DNA from: Victivallales bacterium Lenti_02
Lineage (GTDB): Bacteria > Verrucomicrobiota > Lentisphaeria > Oligosphaerales > Lenti-02
NCBI GenBank assembly: GCA_001603055.1
Contig: LVAZ01000195.1
Location: 1 to 24,469 of the forward strand
Direction of reading: 5' to 3'
Length of the DNA stretch: 24,469 nt
Both the position numbers and the translations under genes were made by a program. Each line of letters starts with the position of its first letter. The stretch's first letter is position 1. This document shows positions 8,016 through 16,247 of this stretch, one piece after another. Below the pieces are notes generated by a model that was not told where the DNA came from, did no database searches, and was given only the letters and a program-made list of their open reading frames with translations.

Positions 8016-11000
8016 ATGACCACCGATTTCGTCCATCTCCACGTACATAGCGACTACAGCATGCTCGACGGCGCCTGCCGGGTGGACAAGCTCTGCGAGA
8101 AGGTTGCGGCGCTGGGGCAGAAGGCCGTGGCCATCACCGACCACGGCAACATGTTCGCCGCCCTCGAACTGTACTGGGCGGCGCGCGGCACCACCGTGGC
8201 GATTCCCGAGGAGACGGAGGCGGGAGCGGGCGAGGCGGAGGCGGAAAAGACGGAGGCGGGCGGCGGGCCGGTGCTGAAGCCGATCCTCGGCTGCGAGTTC
8301 TACCTGACCCCGAAAACCATCGCCGACCGCACCGACAACACGCGCCACCATCTTGTCCTTCTCGCCAAGTCCTACCGCGGCTACCAGACGCTCTGCCGGC
8401 TGAACCGCATCGCCTGGTCGGACGAGGGCTACTACTACAAGCCGCGCCTCGACCGGGCGGCCCTGGCCGCGCACCACGAGGACCTGGTCTGCCTCACCGC
8501 CTGCGTCGCGGGCGAGCTGCCGGAGGCGATTCTGGCCGACAACGACGCCAAGGCCCGGGATACCATCCAGTTCCTGCTGGACACCTTCGGTCGGGACAAC
8601 CTCTTCTTCGAGATTCAATACCACGCCCCGCCGGGCACGGAACCCGGGGATGTGGCCGGCGCCAGCCAGCGCGAGCTGCTGCACATGGAGAGCAAGGTCA
8701 ACCGGAAACTGCGCGACTACGGGCAGGAATACGGGGTCGGCCTGGTCGCCACCAACGACGCCCACTACCTCAACGCCGAGGACTGGGAGGCCCACGACGC
8801 CCTGCTCTGCATCGGCACCCAGAGCAGCATCGAAGACGAGAAGCGCCTGCGCTTCTCCGGCGACCAGTTCTACGTCAAAAGCGGCGAGGAGATGGCCGCC
8901 ATCTTCCAGGACTACCCCGGCGCCGTCGAGAACACCGTGCGCATCGCCGAGATGTGCAACGTGGTCCTGCCCGAGGGCAAGAAGATGGAGAACCACTATC
9001 CCGTCTTCCGCCTGCCCGACGGCGGCGACGACCCCGCGGACAGCCACTGCGCAGTCCGCCGCGCCTACCTGCGCGACATCTGCGTCCGCAATCTGGTCGG
9101 ACGCTACAACCTGCGCGAGGCCGACCATCCCGGCTACCAGCCCGGGCCGGACGAGCCGGACGCGGAGCGCCGCCGGGCGATTCTCGAACGCATGGACTAC
9201 GAGCTGGGCATCATCGACCGGATGGGCTACGTGAGCTACTTCCTGGTCGTCTGGGACTTCATCAACTGGGCCCGCGAGCGCGGCATCCCGGTCGGCCCCG
9301 GCCGCGGCTCCGGCGCGGGCAGCATCGTCGCCTACCTCACCGGCATCACCGACCTCGACCCCCTCGAATACCAGCTCCTCTTCGAGCGCTTCCTCAACCC
9401 GGCCCGCATTTCGCCGCCGGACTTCGACATCGACTTCTGCGAGCGCCGCCGGGGCGAGGTGATCGACTACGTGCGCGAGAAGTACGGGGTCGAGAGCGTG
9501 GCCCAGATCGGCACTTTCGGCACCCTCAAGGCCAAGCAGGTGCTCAAGGACGTGGCCCGGGTGATGGGGGTCAGCTTCGGCGACGCCAACCGGCTCGTGG
9601 CCCATATTCCCACCGACCCCAAGATGACCCTCAAGAAGGCCCTGGCCATCCCCGAGGTCAAGGCCATGCACGACAACGAGGCCGAGACCCCCTGGGTCCG
9701 GAAGGTCTTCGACATGGGGGCCGTGCTCGAGGGGCTGAACCGGAACCAGAGCATCCACGCCTGCGGCGTCATCATCGGCGACCAGCCGCTGGACGGCGTG
9801 GTGCCCCTGGCGCGCGGTGCCAACCGGGAGTGGATCACCCAGTTCCCCGCCCACCCCTGCGAGGAGCTGGGGCTGCTCAAGATGGACTTCCTCGGGCTCA
9901 AGACCCTCACCATCGTCCAGGACACCCTCGACATGGTCAACGCCCGCACCGGCGGCAAGCTGACGGCGGACGATTTCCCGCTCGACGACCGGGCGACCTA
10001 CGACCTGCTGAACCGGGGCAACACCGTCGCCGTCTTCCAGTTGGAGTCCGGCGGCATGCAGGAACTCTGCCGCGGCTTCAACATCGCCAAGCTCGAGGAG
10101 ATCATCGCCCTCGTCGCCCTCTACCGTCCCGGCCCCATGGAGTTCATCCCCACCTTCATCAACTGCAAGTCCGGGCGCGAGGAGCCGGACTACGAGACGA
10201 AGGAGATGCGGCAGATTCTCTCCGAGACCTACGGCATCATGGTCTACCAGGAGCAGATCATGCAGGTCTGCCAGGCCGTCGCCGGCTTCTCGCTCGCCGA
10301 AGCCGACCTCATGCGCCGCGCCATCGGCAAGAAAAAAGAGAAGGACATGCTGAGCTACGGCGAGGCGTTCGTCCAGGGCGTCATCAAGCACGGCGGCTAC
10401 ACCAAGGAGATCGCCGAGAGCATCTGGGCCAAAATCCTCAAGTTCGCCAGCTACGGCTTCAACAAATCCCACTCCGCCTGCTACGGCCTGGTCTCCTACC
10501 GCACCGCCTACCTCAAGGCGAACTATCCCGCCGAATTCATGGCCGCCGTGCTCAACGGCGAACTCGGCAACGCCGAGAAGCTGGCCTTCTACATCACCGA
10601 GACCCGGCGCATGAACCTGCGCATCCTGCCGCCCGACGTGAACGGCTCCGACCTCCGCTTCGGCGTCAGCGACGGCGTCATCCGCTTCGGTCTCGGCGCG
10701 GTCAAGGGCGTGGGCAGCGGCGCCGCCGAGGCGATCATCGCCGCCCGCCAGAAGAAGGAAGGCCCGTTCCGCAGCCTCCAGGACTTCTGCGAGCGCTGCG
10801 GCGAGCACGTCAAGCGTCCCGCCCTCGAGAACCTCTGCAAGGCCGGGGCCTTCGACTCGTTCGGGCTCCGCCGCGCCCAGGTCTTCGAGATGCTCTCCCC
10901 CGTCCTCGCCGCCGCCCAGCAGGCCATCCGCGACCGCGCCGTCGGCCAGGGTTCCCTCTTCGACCTCCTGGCCGACCCCGGCGCCCGCGACAGCTTCGCC

Positions 11001-11759
11001 GTCAAGCCCCCCGCCATTCCCGAATGGCCCAGCCGCGAACTGCTCGGCTACGAGAAGGAACTGCTCGGCTTCTACGTCACCGGCCACCCCATCGCCGAGT
11101 ACATGGACATCATCCAGACCTATCAGATCGACGACATCGCCGAACTCCAGAATCTCGCCAACGACGCGGGCACCCGGATCGGCGGCCTCATTTCCGGGCT
11201 GGAACTGAAGCGCTCGAAGAAGGACAACCGGCCCTGGGCCGTGGTCCACCTCGAGGGCATGAGCGGCGACATCGAGTGCCTCGCCTTCGCCGACACCTAC
11301 GCCCAGTACGCGGACGCCCTTGTCCCCGAGAGCGTGGTCTTCATCGAGGGCGTCTTCTCGAAAAGCGAGGAGGACGAGGAGGCGACCAAAATCATCGTCA
11401 GCCGCATCATCCCCGCCGACCAGGCCCCCGAAAGCCTCGCCGTCGAGGTCCATATCCGCCTGCGGGAAGGCGATGGCGCGGCGGACAAGCTCCCCCGCGT
11501 CCTCGACATCTGCCAGAAAAACCCCGGCCAGACCGGCGTCCTGCTCTGCCTGATCCTCGAAAACGGCGACGTGGCCTTCGTCCAGCCGGCCAACAACCTC
11601 CGCATCCGCAACACGCCCGAGTTCCGCCGCGGCCTCGCCGCCCTGCTCGGGGACCACGCCCTGCTCCAGAAGGGCGACCGCAAGCGGCCCGAGGGGCGCA
11701 AGCGGCGCTTCCCCCGCCGCGAGAACGGCAACGGCGGCCCGCCGCCGCCCGGCGACTGA
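8016..11759 (+). CDS. dnaE: DNA polymerase III alpha subunit (DnaE)
   Basis: This 1247-residue protein is the replicative C-family DNA polymerase. Domains in order: PHP domain from about residue 5 (H-L-H-V-H-S-D-Y-S, later I-T-D-H-G-N); palm and fingers, with P-D-F-D-I-D-F carrying catalytic Asp469 and Asp471 and K-M-D-F-L-G-L carrying Asp624; a helix-hairpin-helix region near 890 (G-V-G-S-G-A-A); an OB fold from about 1050; and a C-terminal tau-binding-type domain with a basic, Pro/Gly-rich tail. The ATG at 8016 has GAGG five bases upstream and begins right at the PHP domain; an upstream in-frame TTG was rejected. It is somewhat longer than the E. coli protein (1160), partly because of a Glu/Ala-rich insertion in the PHP domain (about 60-85). 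It converges on the hydrolase gene with a one-base gap. Confidence 0.98.
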   Translation: MTTDFVHLHVHSDYSMLDGACRVDKLCEKVAALGQKAVAITDHGNMFAALELYWAARGTTVAIPEETEAGAGEAEAEKTEAGGGPVLKPILGCEFYLTPKTIADRTDNTRHHLVLLAKSYRGYQTLCRLNRIAWSDEGYYYKPRLDRAALAAHHEDLVCLTACVAGELPEAILADNDAKARDTIQFLLDTFGRDNLFFEIQYHAPPGTEPGDVAGASQRELLHMESKVNRKLRDYGQEYGVGLVATNDAHYLNAEDWEAHDALLCIGTQSSIEDEKRLRFSGDQFYVKSGEEMAAIFQDYPGAVENTVRIAEMCNVVLPEGKKMENHYPVFRLPDGGDDPADSHCAVRRAYLRDICVRNLVGRYNLREADHPGYQPGPDEPDAERRRAILERMDYELGIIDRMGYVSYFLVVWDFINWARERGIPVGPGRGSGAGSIVAYLTGITDLDPLEYQLLFERFLNPARISPPDFDIDFCERRRGEVIDYVREKYGVESVAQIGTFGTLKAKQVLKDVARVMGVSFGDANRLVAHIPTDPKMTLKKALAIPEVKAMHDNEAETPWVRKVFDMGAVLEGLNRNQSIHACGVIIGDQPLDGVVPLARGANREWITQFPAHPCEELGLLKMDFLGLKTLTIVQDTLDMVNARTGGKLTADDFPLDDRATYDLLNRGNTVAVFQLESGGMQELCRGFNIAKLEEIIALVALYRPGPMEFIPTFINCKSGREEPDYETKEMRQILSETYGIMVYQEQIMQVCQAVAGFSLAEADLMRRAIGKKKEKDMLSYGEAFVQGVIKHGGYTKEIAESIWAKILKFASYGFNKSHSACYGLVSYRTAYLKANYPAEFMAAVLNGELGNAEKLAFYITETRRMNLRILPPDVNGSDLRFGVSDGVIRFGLGAVKGVGSGAAEAIIAARQKKEGPFRSLQDFCERCGEHVKRPALENLCKAGAFDSFGLRRAQVFEMLSPVLAAAQQAIRDRAVGQGSLFDLLADPGARDSFAVKPPAIPEWPSRELLGYEKELLGFYVTGHPIAEYMDIIQTYQIDDIAELQNLANDAGTRIGGLISGLELKRSKKDNRPWAVVHLEGMSGDIECLAFADTYAQYADALVPESVVFIEGVFSKSEEDEEATKIIVSRIIPADQAPESLAVEVHIRLREGDGAADKLPRVLDICQKNPGQTGVLLCLILENGDVAFVQPANNLRIRNTPEFRRGLAALLGDHALLQKGDRKRPEGRKRRFPRRENGNGGPPPPGD

Positions 11760-11760
11760 G

Positions 11761-12990
11761 TCAACCGCCGCCCAGCCGCAGGGACGGCGCCAGAAACGCC
11801 TCCCACTGGGCGGCCAGTTGCCGGAAGCCGACCCGCCCGAGCGGCGGGTCCGGCCAGTCCGCCAGATAGGGCGCGTACACCTGGTACAGCTCGCGGCACG
11901 GTTCGGTACGGACACCCGAGAGCTGGACCGCGAGGGAATCGGCCGTATGGGCGTCCGCCGGCCAGACATCGTAGCAGTTGCCGAAGGGCTCGGCAAGCGG
12001 CCCGGCCGGCGCGCGGGCCGCATCGAGTCCCAGCGCCCCGGCGAGGAACCCGGCCAGCGCCTCCCGGCGCCCGTCGTCCCAGGAATGCTCGCCGGGAAAG
12101 ACACTGGTCCGGCAGGCCGGAGCCGCACCCAGGCGGCGGTAGACCTCGCCGACCTTGCGGGCGGCGCTGTGGAACAAATCCTCCGGGAACAGGCAATCGA
12201 GTTTCCCCTGGAACAGAAACAGGGGTTTGGGGGCGAAGCTCCCGTAGAGCTGCCACATGTCCAGACTGCCCACGACGCCCGGCAGCAGGTTGCAGTGGCA
12301 GTGCTTCTTCTCCTTGGCGGCCACAAAGCCGAAGGTGCTCGGATAGCCCGAGGAGGACAGGGCGGCCAACTGCTCCCGGCAGAGCGCCCCGAAAAACAGG
12401 GTGAGCGTGCCGCCGCCCGAATTTCCGATGGCGGCGATCCGCCCCGCGTCGAAGCGGCTGTCCGCCAGCACCCAGTTCAGCCAGCCGATGGTTTCCATCA
12501 CGATCAGCCCCTGCACCGAGAGCCCGCACTGGAAGGGGACGACCGCGTCGGCGTGCCCCATCGCCACCCGTTCGCCCTGGCCGATGTTGTCCGGAACCAG
12601 CACCGCGCAGCCCAGATGGGCCAGCCGCCAGGCCATCTGCTGGTAGCCGAGAGCCTGCTTGCCCCCCTTGCCGTGCCCGCAGCACAGAATCGCCAGCGGC
12701 AACTTGCTCCGCGATTCTTCCAGCGGCAGGAACAGATGCGCCGCCCCGGCACAGCCGTCCCAGGACACAGCGCGCAGCCGCTGCACCGCCACCCTGCCCT
12801 GCCGGTCCTCCCCGGCCACCTCCGCCCGCACCGCCGGAATCCACTCGTCCCGAATGCCGAGACAAGCCTTGGCCACGCGGAGAATCTCCTCCCGCTCCGC
12901 CGCGACCCAGGGCCGGCGGCAAGGAATCCGGGCGGACGCCTCGGACAAACGATTCTCCAGGCGAAAAAGCCATTCGGTCACACGGTCCAT
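11761..12990 (-). CDS. Alpha/beta hydrolase (acetyl xylan esterase-like)
   Basis: This 409-residue protein has a full serine-hydrolase triad pattern: nucleophile elbow G-N-S-G-G-G (Ser191), an Asp in G-K-L-D-C-L-F-P-E-D (Asp265) and a His in G-E-H-S-W (His302). An oxyanion-type G-H-G-K-G-G lies near 105-110. The core resembles the prolyl oligopeptidase/acetyl xylan esterase-like superfamily, which includes sugar-ester deacetylases. Residues from about 315 to the end form an extra C-terminal region I do not recognise. There is no signal peptide, so it is probably cytoplasmic. The ATG has GGGAAG nearby. In this genomic setting a carbohydrate-ester substrate is plausible but unproven. Confidence 0.78.
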   Translation of the reverse strand: MDRVTEWLFRLENRLSEASARIPCRRPWVAAEREEILRVAKACLGIRDEWIPAVRAEVAGEDRQGRVAVQRLRAVSWDGCAGAAHLFLPLEESRSKLPLAILCCGHGKGGKQALGYQQMAWRLAHLGCAVLVPDNIGQGERVAMGHADAVVPFQCGLSVQGLIVMETIGWLNWVLADSRFDAGRIAAIGNSGGGTLTLFFGALCREQLAALSSSGYPSTFGFVAAKEKKHCHCNLLPGVVGSLDMWQLYGSFAPKPLFLFQGKLDCLFPEDLFHSAARKVGEVYRRLGAAPACRTSVFPGEHSWDDGRREALAGFLAGALGLDAARAPAGPLAEPFGNCYDVWPADAHTADSLAVQLSGVRTEPCRELYQVYAPYLADWPDPPLGRVGFRQLAAQWEAFLAPSLRLGGG

Positions 12991-13139
12991 AGGTGTCTTC
13001 CCAACAGAATCCGGTTCCTGGCGCGGTTCCTTGGCGCGGCGAGCAAGGGGATCGCTCCGCCCACCTTGCCCGCCGAGTATACGCCTATCCCGTCAACCAT
13101 CCCTGTCAAGCCCATGCGCATTTTCTCGCCCGCCTCCGT

Positions 13140-13169
13140 TTGACATTCCGCCGCCGGCGGCGATGTTAG
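13140..13169 (+). promoter_or_regulatory. Promoter of the DtxR-FeoA gene
   Basis: A perfect TTGACA (13140-13145) is followed after 18 bases by TGTTAG (13164-13169) in the -10 position. The latter is also the left arm of the 18-bp candidate operator, so a bound repressor would cover the -10 region. The -10 match is weak (three of six). Confidence 0.45.
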
Positions 13170-13181
13170 ACAAACAAAACA
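13164..13181. promoter_or_regulatory. Candidate iron-regulator operator, copy 1
   Basis: TGTTAGACAAACAAAACA has TGTT/AACA ends and matches the site before feoB (14031-14048) at 14 of 18 positions; only the four central bases differ. It lies 23 bases before the ATG of the DtxR-type regulator. This suggests autoregulation. Confidence 0.62.
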
Positions 13182-13204
13182 AGAAGACCGCAAGGAAACC
13201 CGTC

Positions 13205-13981
13205 ATGGCCGCCGCCATCGCCCTCAGCCGCGAGATGGAAGACTATCTCGAGACCATCGCCTCGCTGATCCGCACCGGCGGGGAGGCGCGGGTGACGGAC
13301 ATCGCCGAGCGGCTGTCGGTGCGCAAGCCCACCGTGACCCTGGCCCTCCGCTCGCTGGCCGAGAAGGGCCTGGTCCACTACCAGCCCTACGCCCAGCCCA
13401 CCCTGACCGAGAGCGGCAGGAAGATCGCCCAGCGGGTCCAGCACCGGCACGACGTGCTCAAGCGCTTCCTGGTCGATGTCCTCCTCCTCCGCGAGGACCT
13501 GGCCGAGGCCAACGCCTGCCGCCTCGAACATGCCGTGGACAAGGAGGTGCTGGACCATCTCGCCCATTTCGTGGACTTTGTCCAGCGCTGCCCGCGCGGC
13601 GGGGCCAAATGGATCCGGGGCTACGAATACTATTGCGAGCCCGAGACCGAACACGACAAATGCGAGCGCTGCCTGGAGCTGGCGCTCGCCGAGTTCCAGA
13701 AAACGGAAGCCAAGGCGAAAGGAGCCCCCGGCATGCGCCAAACCAGTCTCGACAAACTGAAAACCGGCCAGCAGGCCAAAATCGCCCGCGTCGGCAACGC
13801 CGGCCCCATCCGACGGCGCATCGTGGACATGGGCGCGGTGGCCGGCACGGCCATCAGCGTGGTCAAGGTCGCACCCCTCGGCGACCCCATCGAAGTCAAA
13901 ATCAAAGGCTACAACCTCACTCTCCGCAAGGAGGAGGCCGCCGCCATCCTCGTCGAACTGCCGGAAACCGACGCCAACTAG
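13205..13981 (+). CDS. DtxR-type iron-dependent regulator fused to FeoA domain
   Basis: This 258-residue protein is a metal-responsive repressor with a winged helix (about 8-72) followed by a dimerisation and metal-binding region. A-C-R-L-E-H (Cys105, Glu108, His109) together with Met11 and His80/His82 match the DtxR/IdeR iron-type ligand layout; MntR carries Glu where Cys105 stands. Four further cysteines (129, 144, 153, 156) follow. The C-terminus from Met177 is a complete FeoA-like SH3 domain (R-R-R-I-V-D-M-G, V-A-P-L-G-D-P-I-E-V, G-Y-N-L-T-L-R), closer to free FeoA than to the usual DtxR SH3 tail. I chose the ATG at 13205 with AAGGA about 8 bases upstream; an ATG at 13163 lacks a ribosome site and would include the operator. 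feoB follows 87 bases later. Confidence 0.9.
   Translation: MAAAIALSREMEDYLETIASLIRTGGEARVTDIAERLSVRKPTVTLALRSLAEKGLVHYQPYAQPTLTESGRKIAQRVQHRHDVLKRFLVDVLLLREDLAEANACRLEHAVDKEVLDHLAHFVDFVQRCPRGGAKWIRGYEYYCEPETEHDKCERCLELALAEFQKTEAKAKGAPGMRQTSLDKLKTGQQAKIARVGNAGPIRRRIVDMGAVAGTAISVVKVAPLGDPIEVKIKGYNLTLRKEEAAAILVELPETDAN
13718..13735 (+). promoter_or_regulatory. Internal ribosome site and ATG at the FeoA domain boundary
   Basis: AAAGGAG (13718-13724) is spaced 8 bases from an in-frame ATG (13733-13735), which is codon 177 of the fusion gene. Starting there would yield an 82-residue protein to the stop at 13981, the normal size of free FeoA. Whether it is used is not known. Confidence 0.6.
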
Positions 13982-13995
13982 CCCAACCCCGCACC

Positions 13996-14021
13996 AGCCG
14001 CCGTTGTTCGGCTCTTTTTTT
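13996..14021 (+). terminator. Weak intrinsic terminator before feoB
   Basis: AGCCG (13996-14000) and CGGCT (14009-14013) form a 5-bp stem with an 8-base loop, followed by C and seven T. The stem is short, so termination is probably partial. It suggests feoB is transcribed mainly from its own start. Confidence 0.45.
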
Positions 14022-14030
14022 CGCCCAGAT

Positions 14031-14048
14031 TGTTAGGTTTACAAAACA
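14031..14048. promoter_or_regulatory. Candidate iron-regulator operator, copy 2
   Basis: TGTTAGGTTTACAAAACA is an imperfect palindrome (TGTT..GT..AC..AACA) ending 20 bases before the feoB ATG. It shares 14 of 18 positions with the site before the regulator gene. Fe-loaded repressor binding here would block ferrous iron uptake when iron is plentiful. Confidence 0.65.
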
Positions 14049-14068
14049 TTATTCCGGAGCCTTGGACG

Positions 14069-16198
14069 ATGACCAAACCAACCGATTCCATTTCCCCGGG
14101 TTCGCCCGCCGGCCCGATCCTGGTCGCCCTGGCCGGCAATCCGAATTCGGGCAAGACCACGCTGTTCAACCGGCTGACCGGGGCCCGTCAGCATGTGGGC
14201 AACTATCCCGGCGTGACGGTCGAGAAAAAAGAGGGCGGCTACCGGCACGACGGCCGCGAGGTGCGGGTGATCGACCTGCCGGGCACCTACAGCCTCACCG
14301 CCTTCAGCCCCGAGGAACTGGTGGCCCGGCAGGTGGTGATCGAGGAGCGTCCGCAGGTGGTGGTGGACGTGGTGGACGCCTCGAACCTCGAGCGCAACCT
14401 CTACCTTGCCACCCAGTTCATGGAATTGGGCCTGCCTCTGGTGCTGGCCCTGAACATGGCGGACGTGGCCGAAGCCCGCGGCCACACCATCGACTGCGCC
14501 CACCTCTCCCGGCTTTTCCAGGTGCCCGTGGTCTCCCTCGTCGCCAACCGGGGGACCGGCGTCGAGGAACTCAAGCAGGCCATCCTGGAAGTGGCCTCCG
14601 CCCCGCCCCGTCCCCCCGCCCGCATCGAGTACGGTCCCGGACTCGAACGCGCCCTTGCCCGGATCGCGCCCCTGCTCGAAGAGAGCAAGCTCTCCCGGCC
14701 ACCCTGCTCCGCCCGCTGGCTCGCGCTCAAGCTGCTCGAGGGCGACCCGGTCGTCCGCGACGACATCCAGACCCGCGCGCCGCATCCCGGCCCCATCCTG
14801 GACGCGGCGGAAAGCTGCCGCCAGGAACTCGCCCGCGAATTCGGTGACGACGCCGACATCCTGATTGCCGACCGCCGCTACGGCTTCATCTCCGGGGCCT
14901 GCCAGGAGGCCGTGCGCAGCACCGTCGAAAGCCGCCACACCATCTCCGACCGCATCGACCTGGTCATGACCAACCGCCTGCTCGGCATCCCGATCTTCTT
15001 CGCCCTGATGTTCCTGGTCTTCAAGCTCACCTTCTCCCTGGGCGACGCCCCGATGGGCTGGATCGAGGACGGCTTCGGCTGGCTGGGCGACATCATCGGC
15101 GGCTTCTGGGCGGAAGGCAGCGAGAGCCTGCTCCAGTCCCTGCTGGTGGACGGCATCATCGGCGGCGTGGGCGGCGTGCTGGTCTTTCTGCCGAACATCC
15201 TCCTGCTCTTCCTGGCCATTGCCATCCTCGAGGACAGCGGCTACATGGCGCGGGCGGCCTTCATCATGGACCGCTTCATGCAGCATATCGGCCTGCATGG
15301 CAAGAGCTTCATCCCCATGCTCATCGGTTTCGGCTGCACGGTGCCCGCCATCATGGCCACGCGGACCCTCGAAAACCGGCGCGACCGGCTCACCACCATG
15401 CTGGTCGCCCCGCTGATGAGCTGCGGTGCCCGCCTGCCCATCTACGCCCTGCTCATTCCCGCCTTCTTCCCCCCCGCCTGGCATGCCCGCATGCTCTGGC
15501 TCATCTACACCATCGGCATCGCGCTGGCCGTGCTCTGCGCCAAGCTGCTTCGCAAGACCCTCTTCCGGGGCGACTCCGCCCCCTTCGTCATGGAACTGCC
15601 CCCCTACCGCATCCCCACCCTGCGGGGCATCGTCATCCACATGTGGGAGCGCGGCTGGCTCTACCTCAAGAAGGCGGGCACCCTCATCCTCGGCATCTCG
15701 GTCGTCATGTGGGCCTTGGCCACCTTCCCCCGTCCCGCCGAAAACGCAACGAGCCCCGCCGAAACCGCCGAACACGAGCACGCTCTGGAGGCGACCCACC
15801 TGGCCCAAACCTACGCCGGACGCATCGGCCGGGCCATGGAACCGGCCATCGCCCCACTCGGCTTCGACTGGCGCATCGGCACCGCCCTCATCGGCGCCTT
15901 CGCCGCCAAAGAGGTCTTCGTCGCCCAGATGGGCATTGTCTTCGCCGTCGGCGAGGCCGACGAGGAATCGCCCGCCCTGCGCGAACGCCTGCGGGAAACC
16001 TACAACCCGCTCCAGGCCTTCTGCATCATGCTTTTCTGCCTCATCAGCGCCCCCTGCATGGCCACCATCGCCGTCACCAAACGGGAAAGCAACTCCTGGA
16101 AATGGGCACTGTTCCAGCTCGGCGGCCTCACCGCCCTCGCCTATCTCATCACCCTTGTCGTCTACCAGGTCGGTTCCCGCGCGGGAATCGGCGTGTGA
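14069..16198 (+). CDS. feoB: Ferrous iron transporter FeoB
   Basis: This 709-residue inner-membrane protein imports Fe(II). The N-terminal G domain has G1 G-N-P-N-S-G-K-T (23-30), G3 D-L-P-G-T-Y-S and G4 L-N-M-A-D, then a helical spacer domain. The membrane part carries both gate motifs: G-F-G-C-T-V-P-A, and the related A-P-L-M-S-C-G-A-R-L-P-I-Y. Length and order are normal for the family. I chose the ATG at 14069 with GGAG about 10 bases upstream; the earlier in-frame TTG overlaps the operator. It follows the DtxR-FeoA gene and precedes a LbtU-type porin by 49 bases, so FeoA, FeoB, regulator and an outer-membrane partner are together. No FeoC gene is seen. Confidence 0.97.
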   Translation: MTKPTDSISPGSPAGPILVALAGNPNSGKTTLFNRLTGARQHVGNYPGVTVEKKEGGYRHDGREVRVIDLPGTYSLTAFSPEELVARQVVIEERPQVVVDVVDASNLERNLYLATQFMELGLPLVLALNMADVAEARGHTIDCAHLSRLFQVPVVSLVANRGTGVEELKQAILEVASAPPRPPARIEYGPGLERALARIAPLLEESKLSRPPCSARWLALKLLEGDPVVRDDIQTRAPHPGPILDAAESCRQELAREFGDDADILIADRRYGFISGACQEAVRSTVESRHTISDRIDLVMTNRLLGIPIFFALMFLVFKLTFSLGDAPMGWIEDGFGWLGDIIGGFWAEGSESLLQSLLVDGIIGGVGGVLVFLPNILLLFLAIAILEDSGYMARAAFIMDRFMQHIGLHGKSFIPMLIGFGCTVPAIMATRTLENRRDRLTTMLVAPLMSCGARLPIYALLIPAFFPPAWHARMLWLIYTIGIALAVLCAKLLRKTLFRGDSAPFVMELPPYRIPTLRGIVIHMWERGWLYLKKAGTLILGISVVMWALATFPRPAENATSPAETAEHEHALEATHLAQTYAGRIGRAMEPAIAPLGFDWRIGTALIGAFAAKEVFVAQMGIVFAVGEADEESPALRERLRETYNPLQAFCIMLFCLISAPCMATIAVTKRESNSWKWALFQLGGLTALAYLITLVVYQVGSRAGIGV

Positions 16199-16247
16199 TC
16201 CCGCGAAACAGCCAGAGAGAAACAACCAGAGAAAGGACACCCAGCCC

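Noticed and set aside
7523..8023. Minus-strand open frame of 166 codons in the dnaE spacer
   Set aside because: No ribosome site, no recognisable domain, Pro/Arg/Ser-rich, and it runs over the PLDc_N-like gene start.
7746..12326. Open frame of 1526 codons on the minus strand across dnaE
   Set aside because: It mirrors the dnaE codon pattern in high-GC DNA, is rich in Ala, Gly, Val, Asp and Glu with no family motif, and dnaE on the plus strand is unmistakable.
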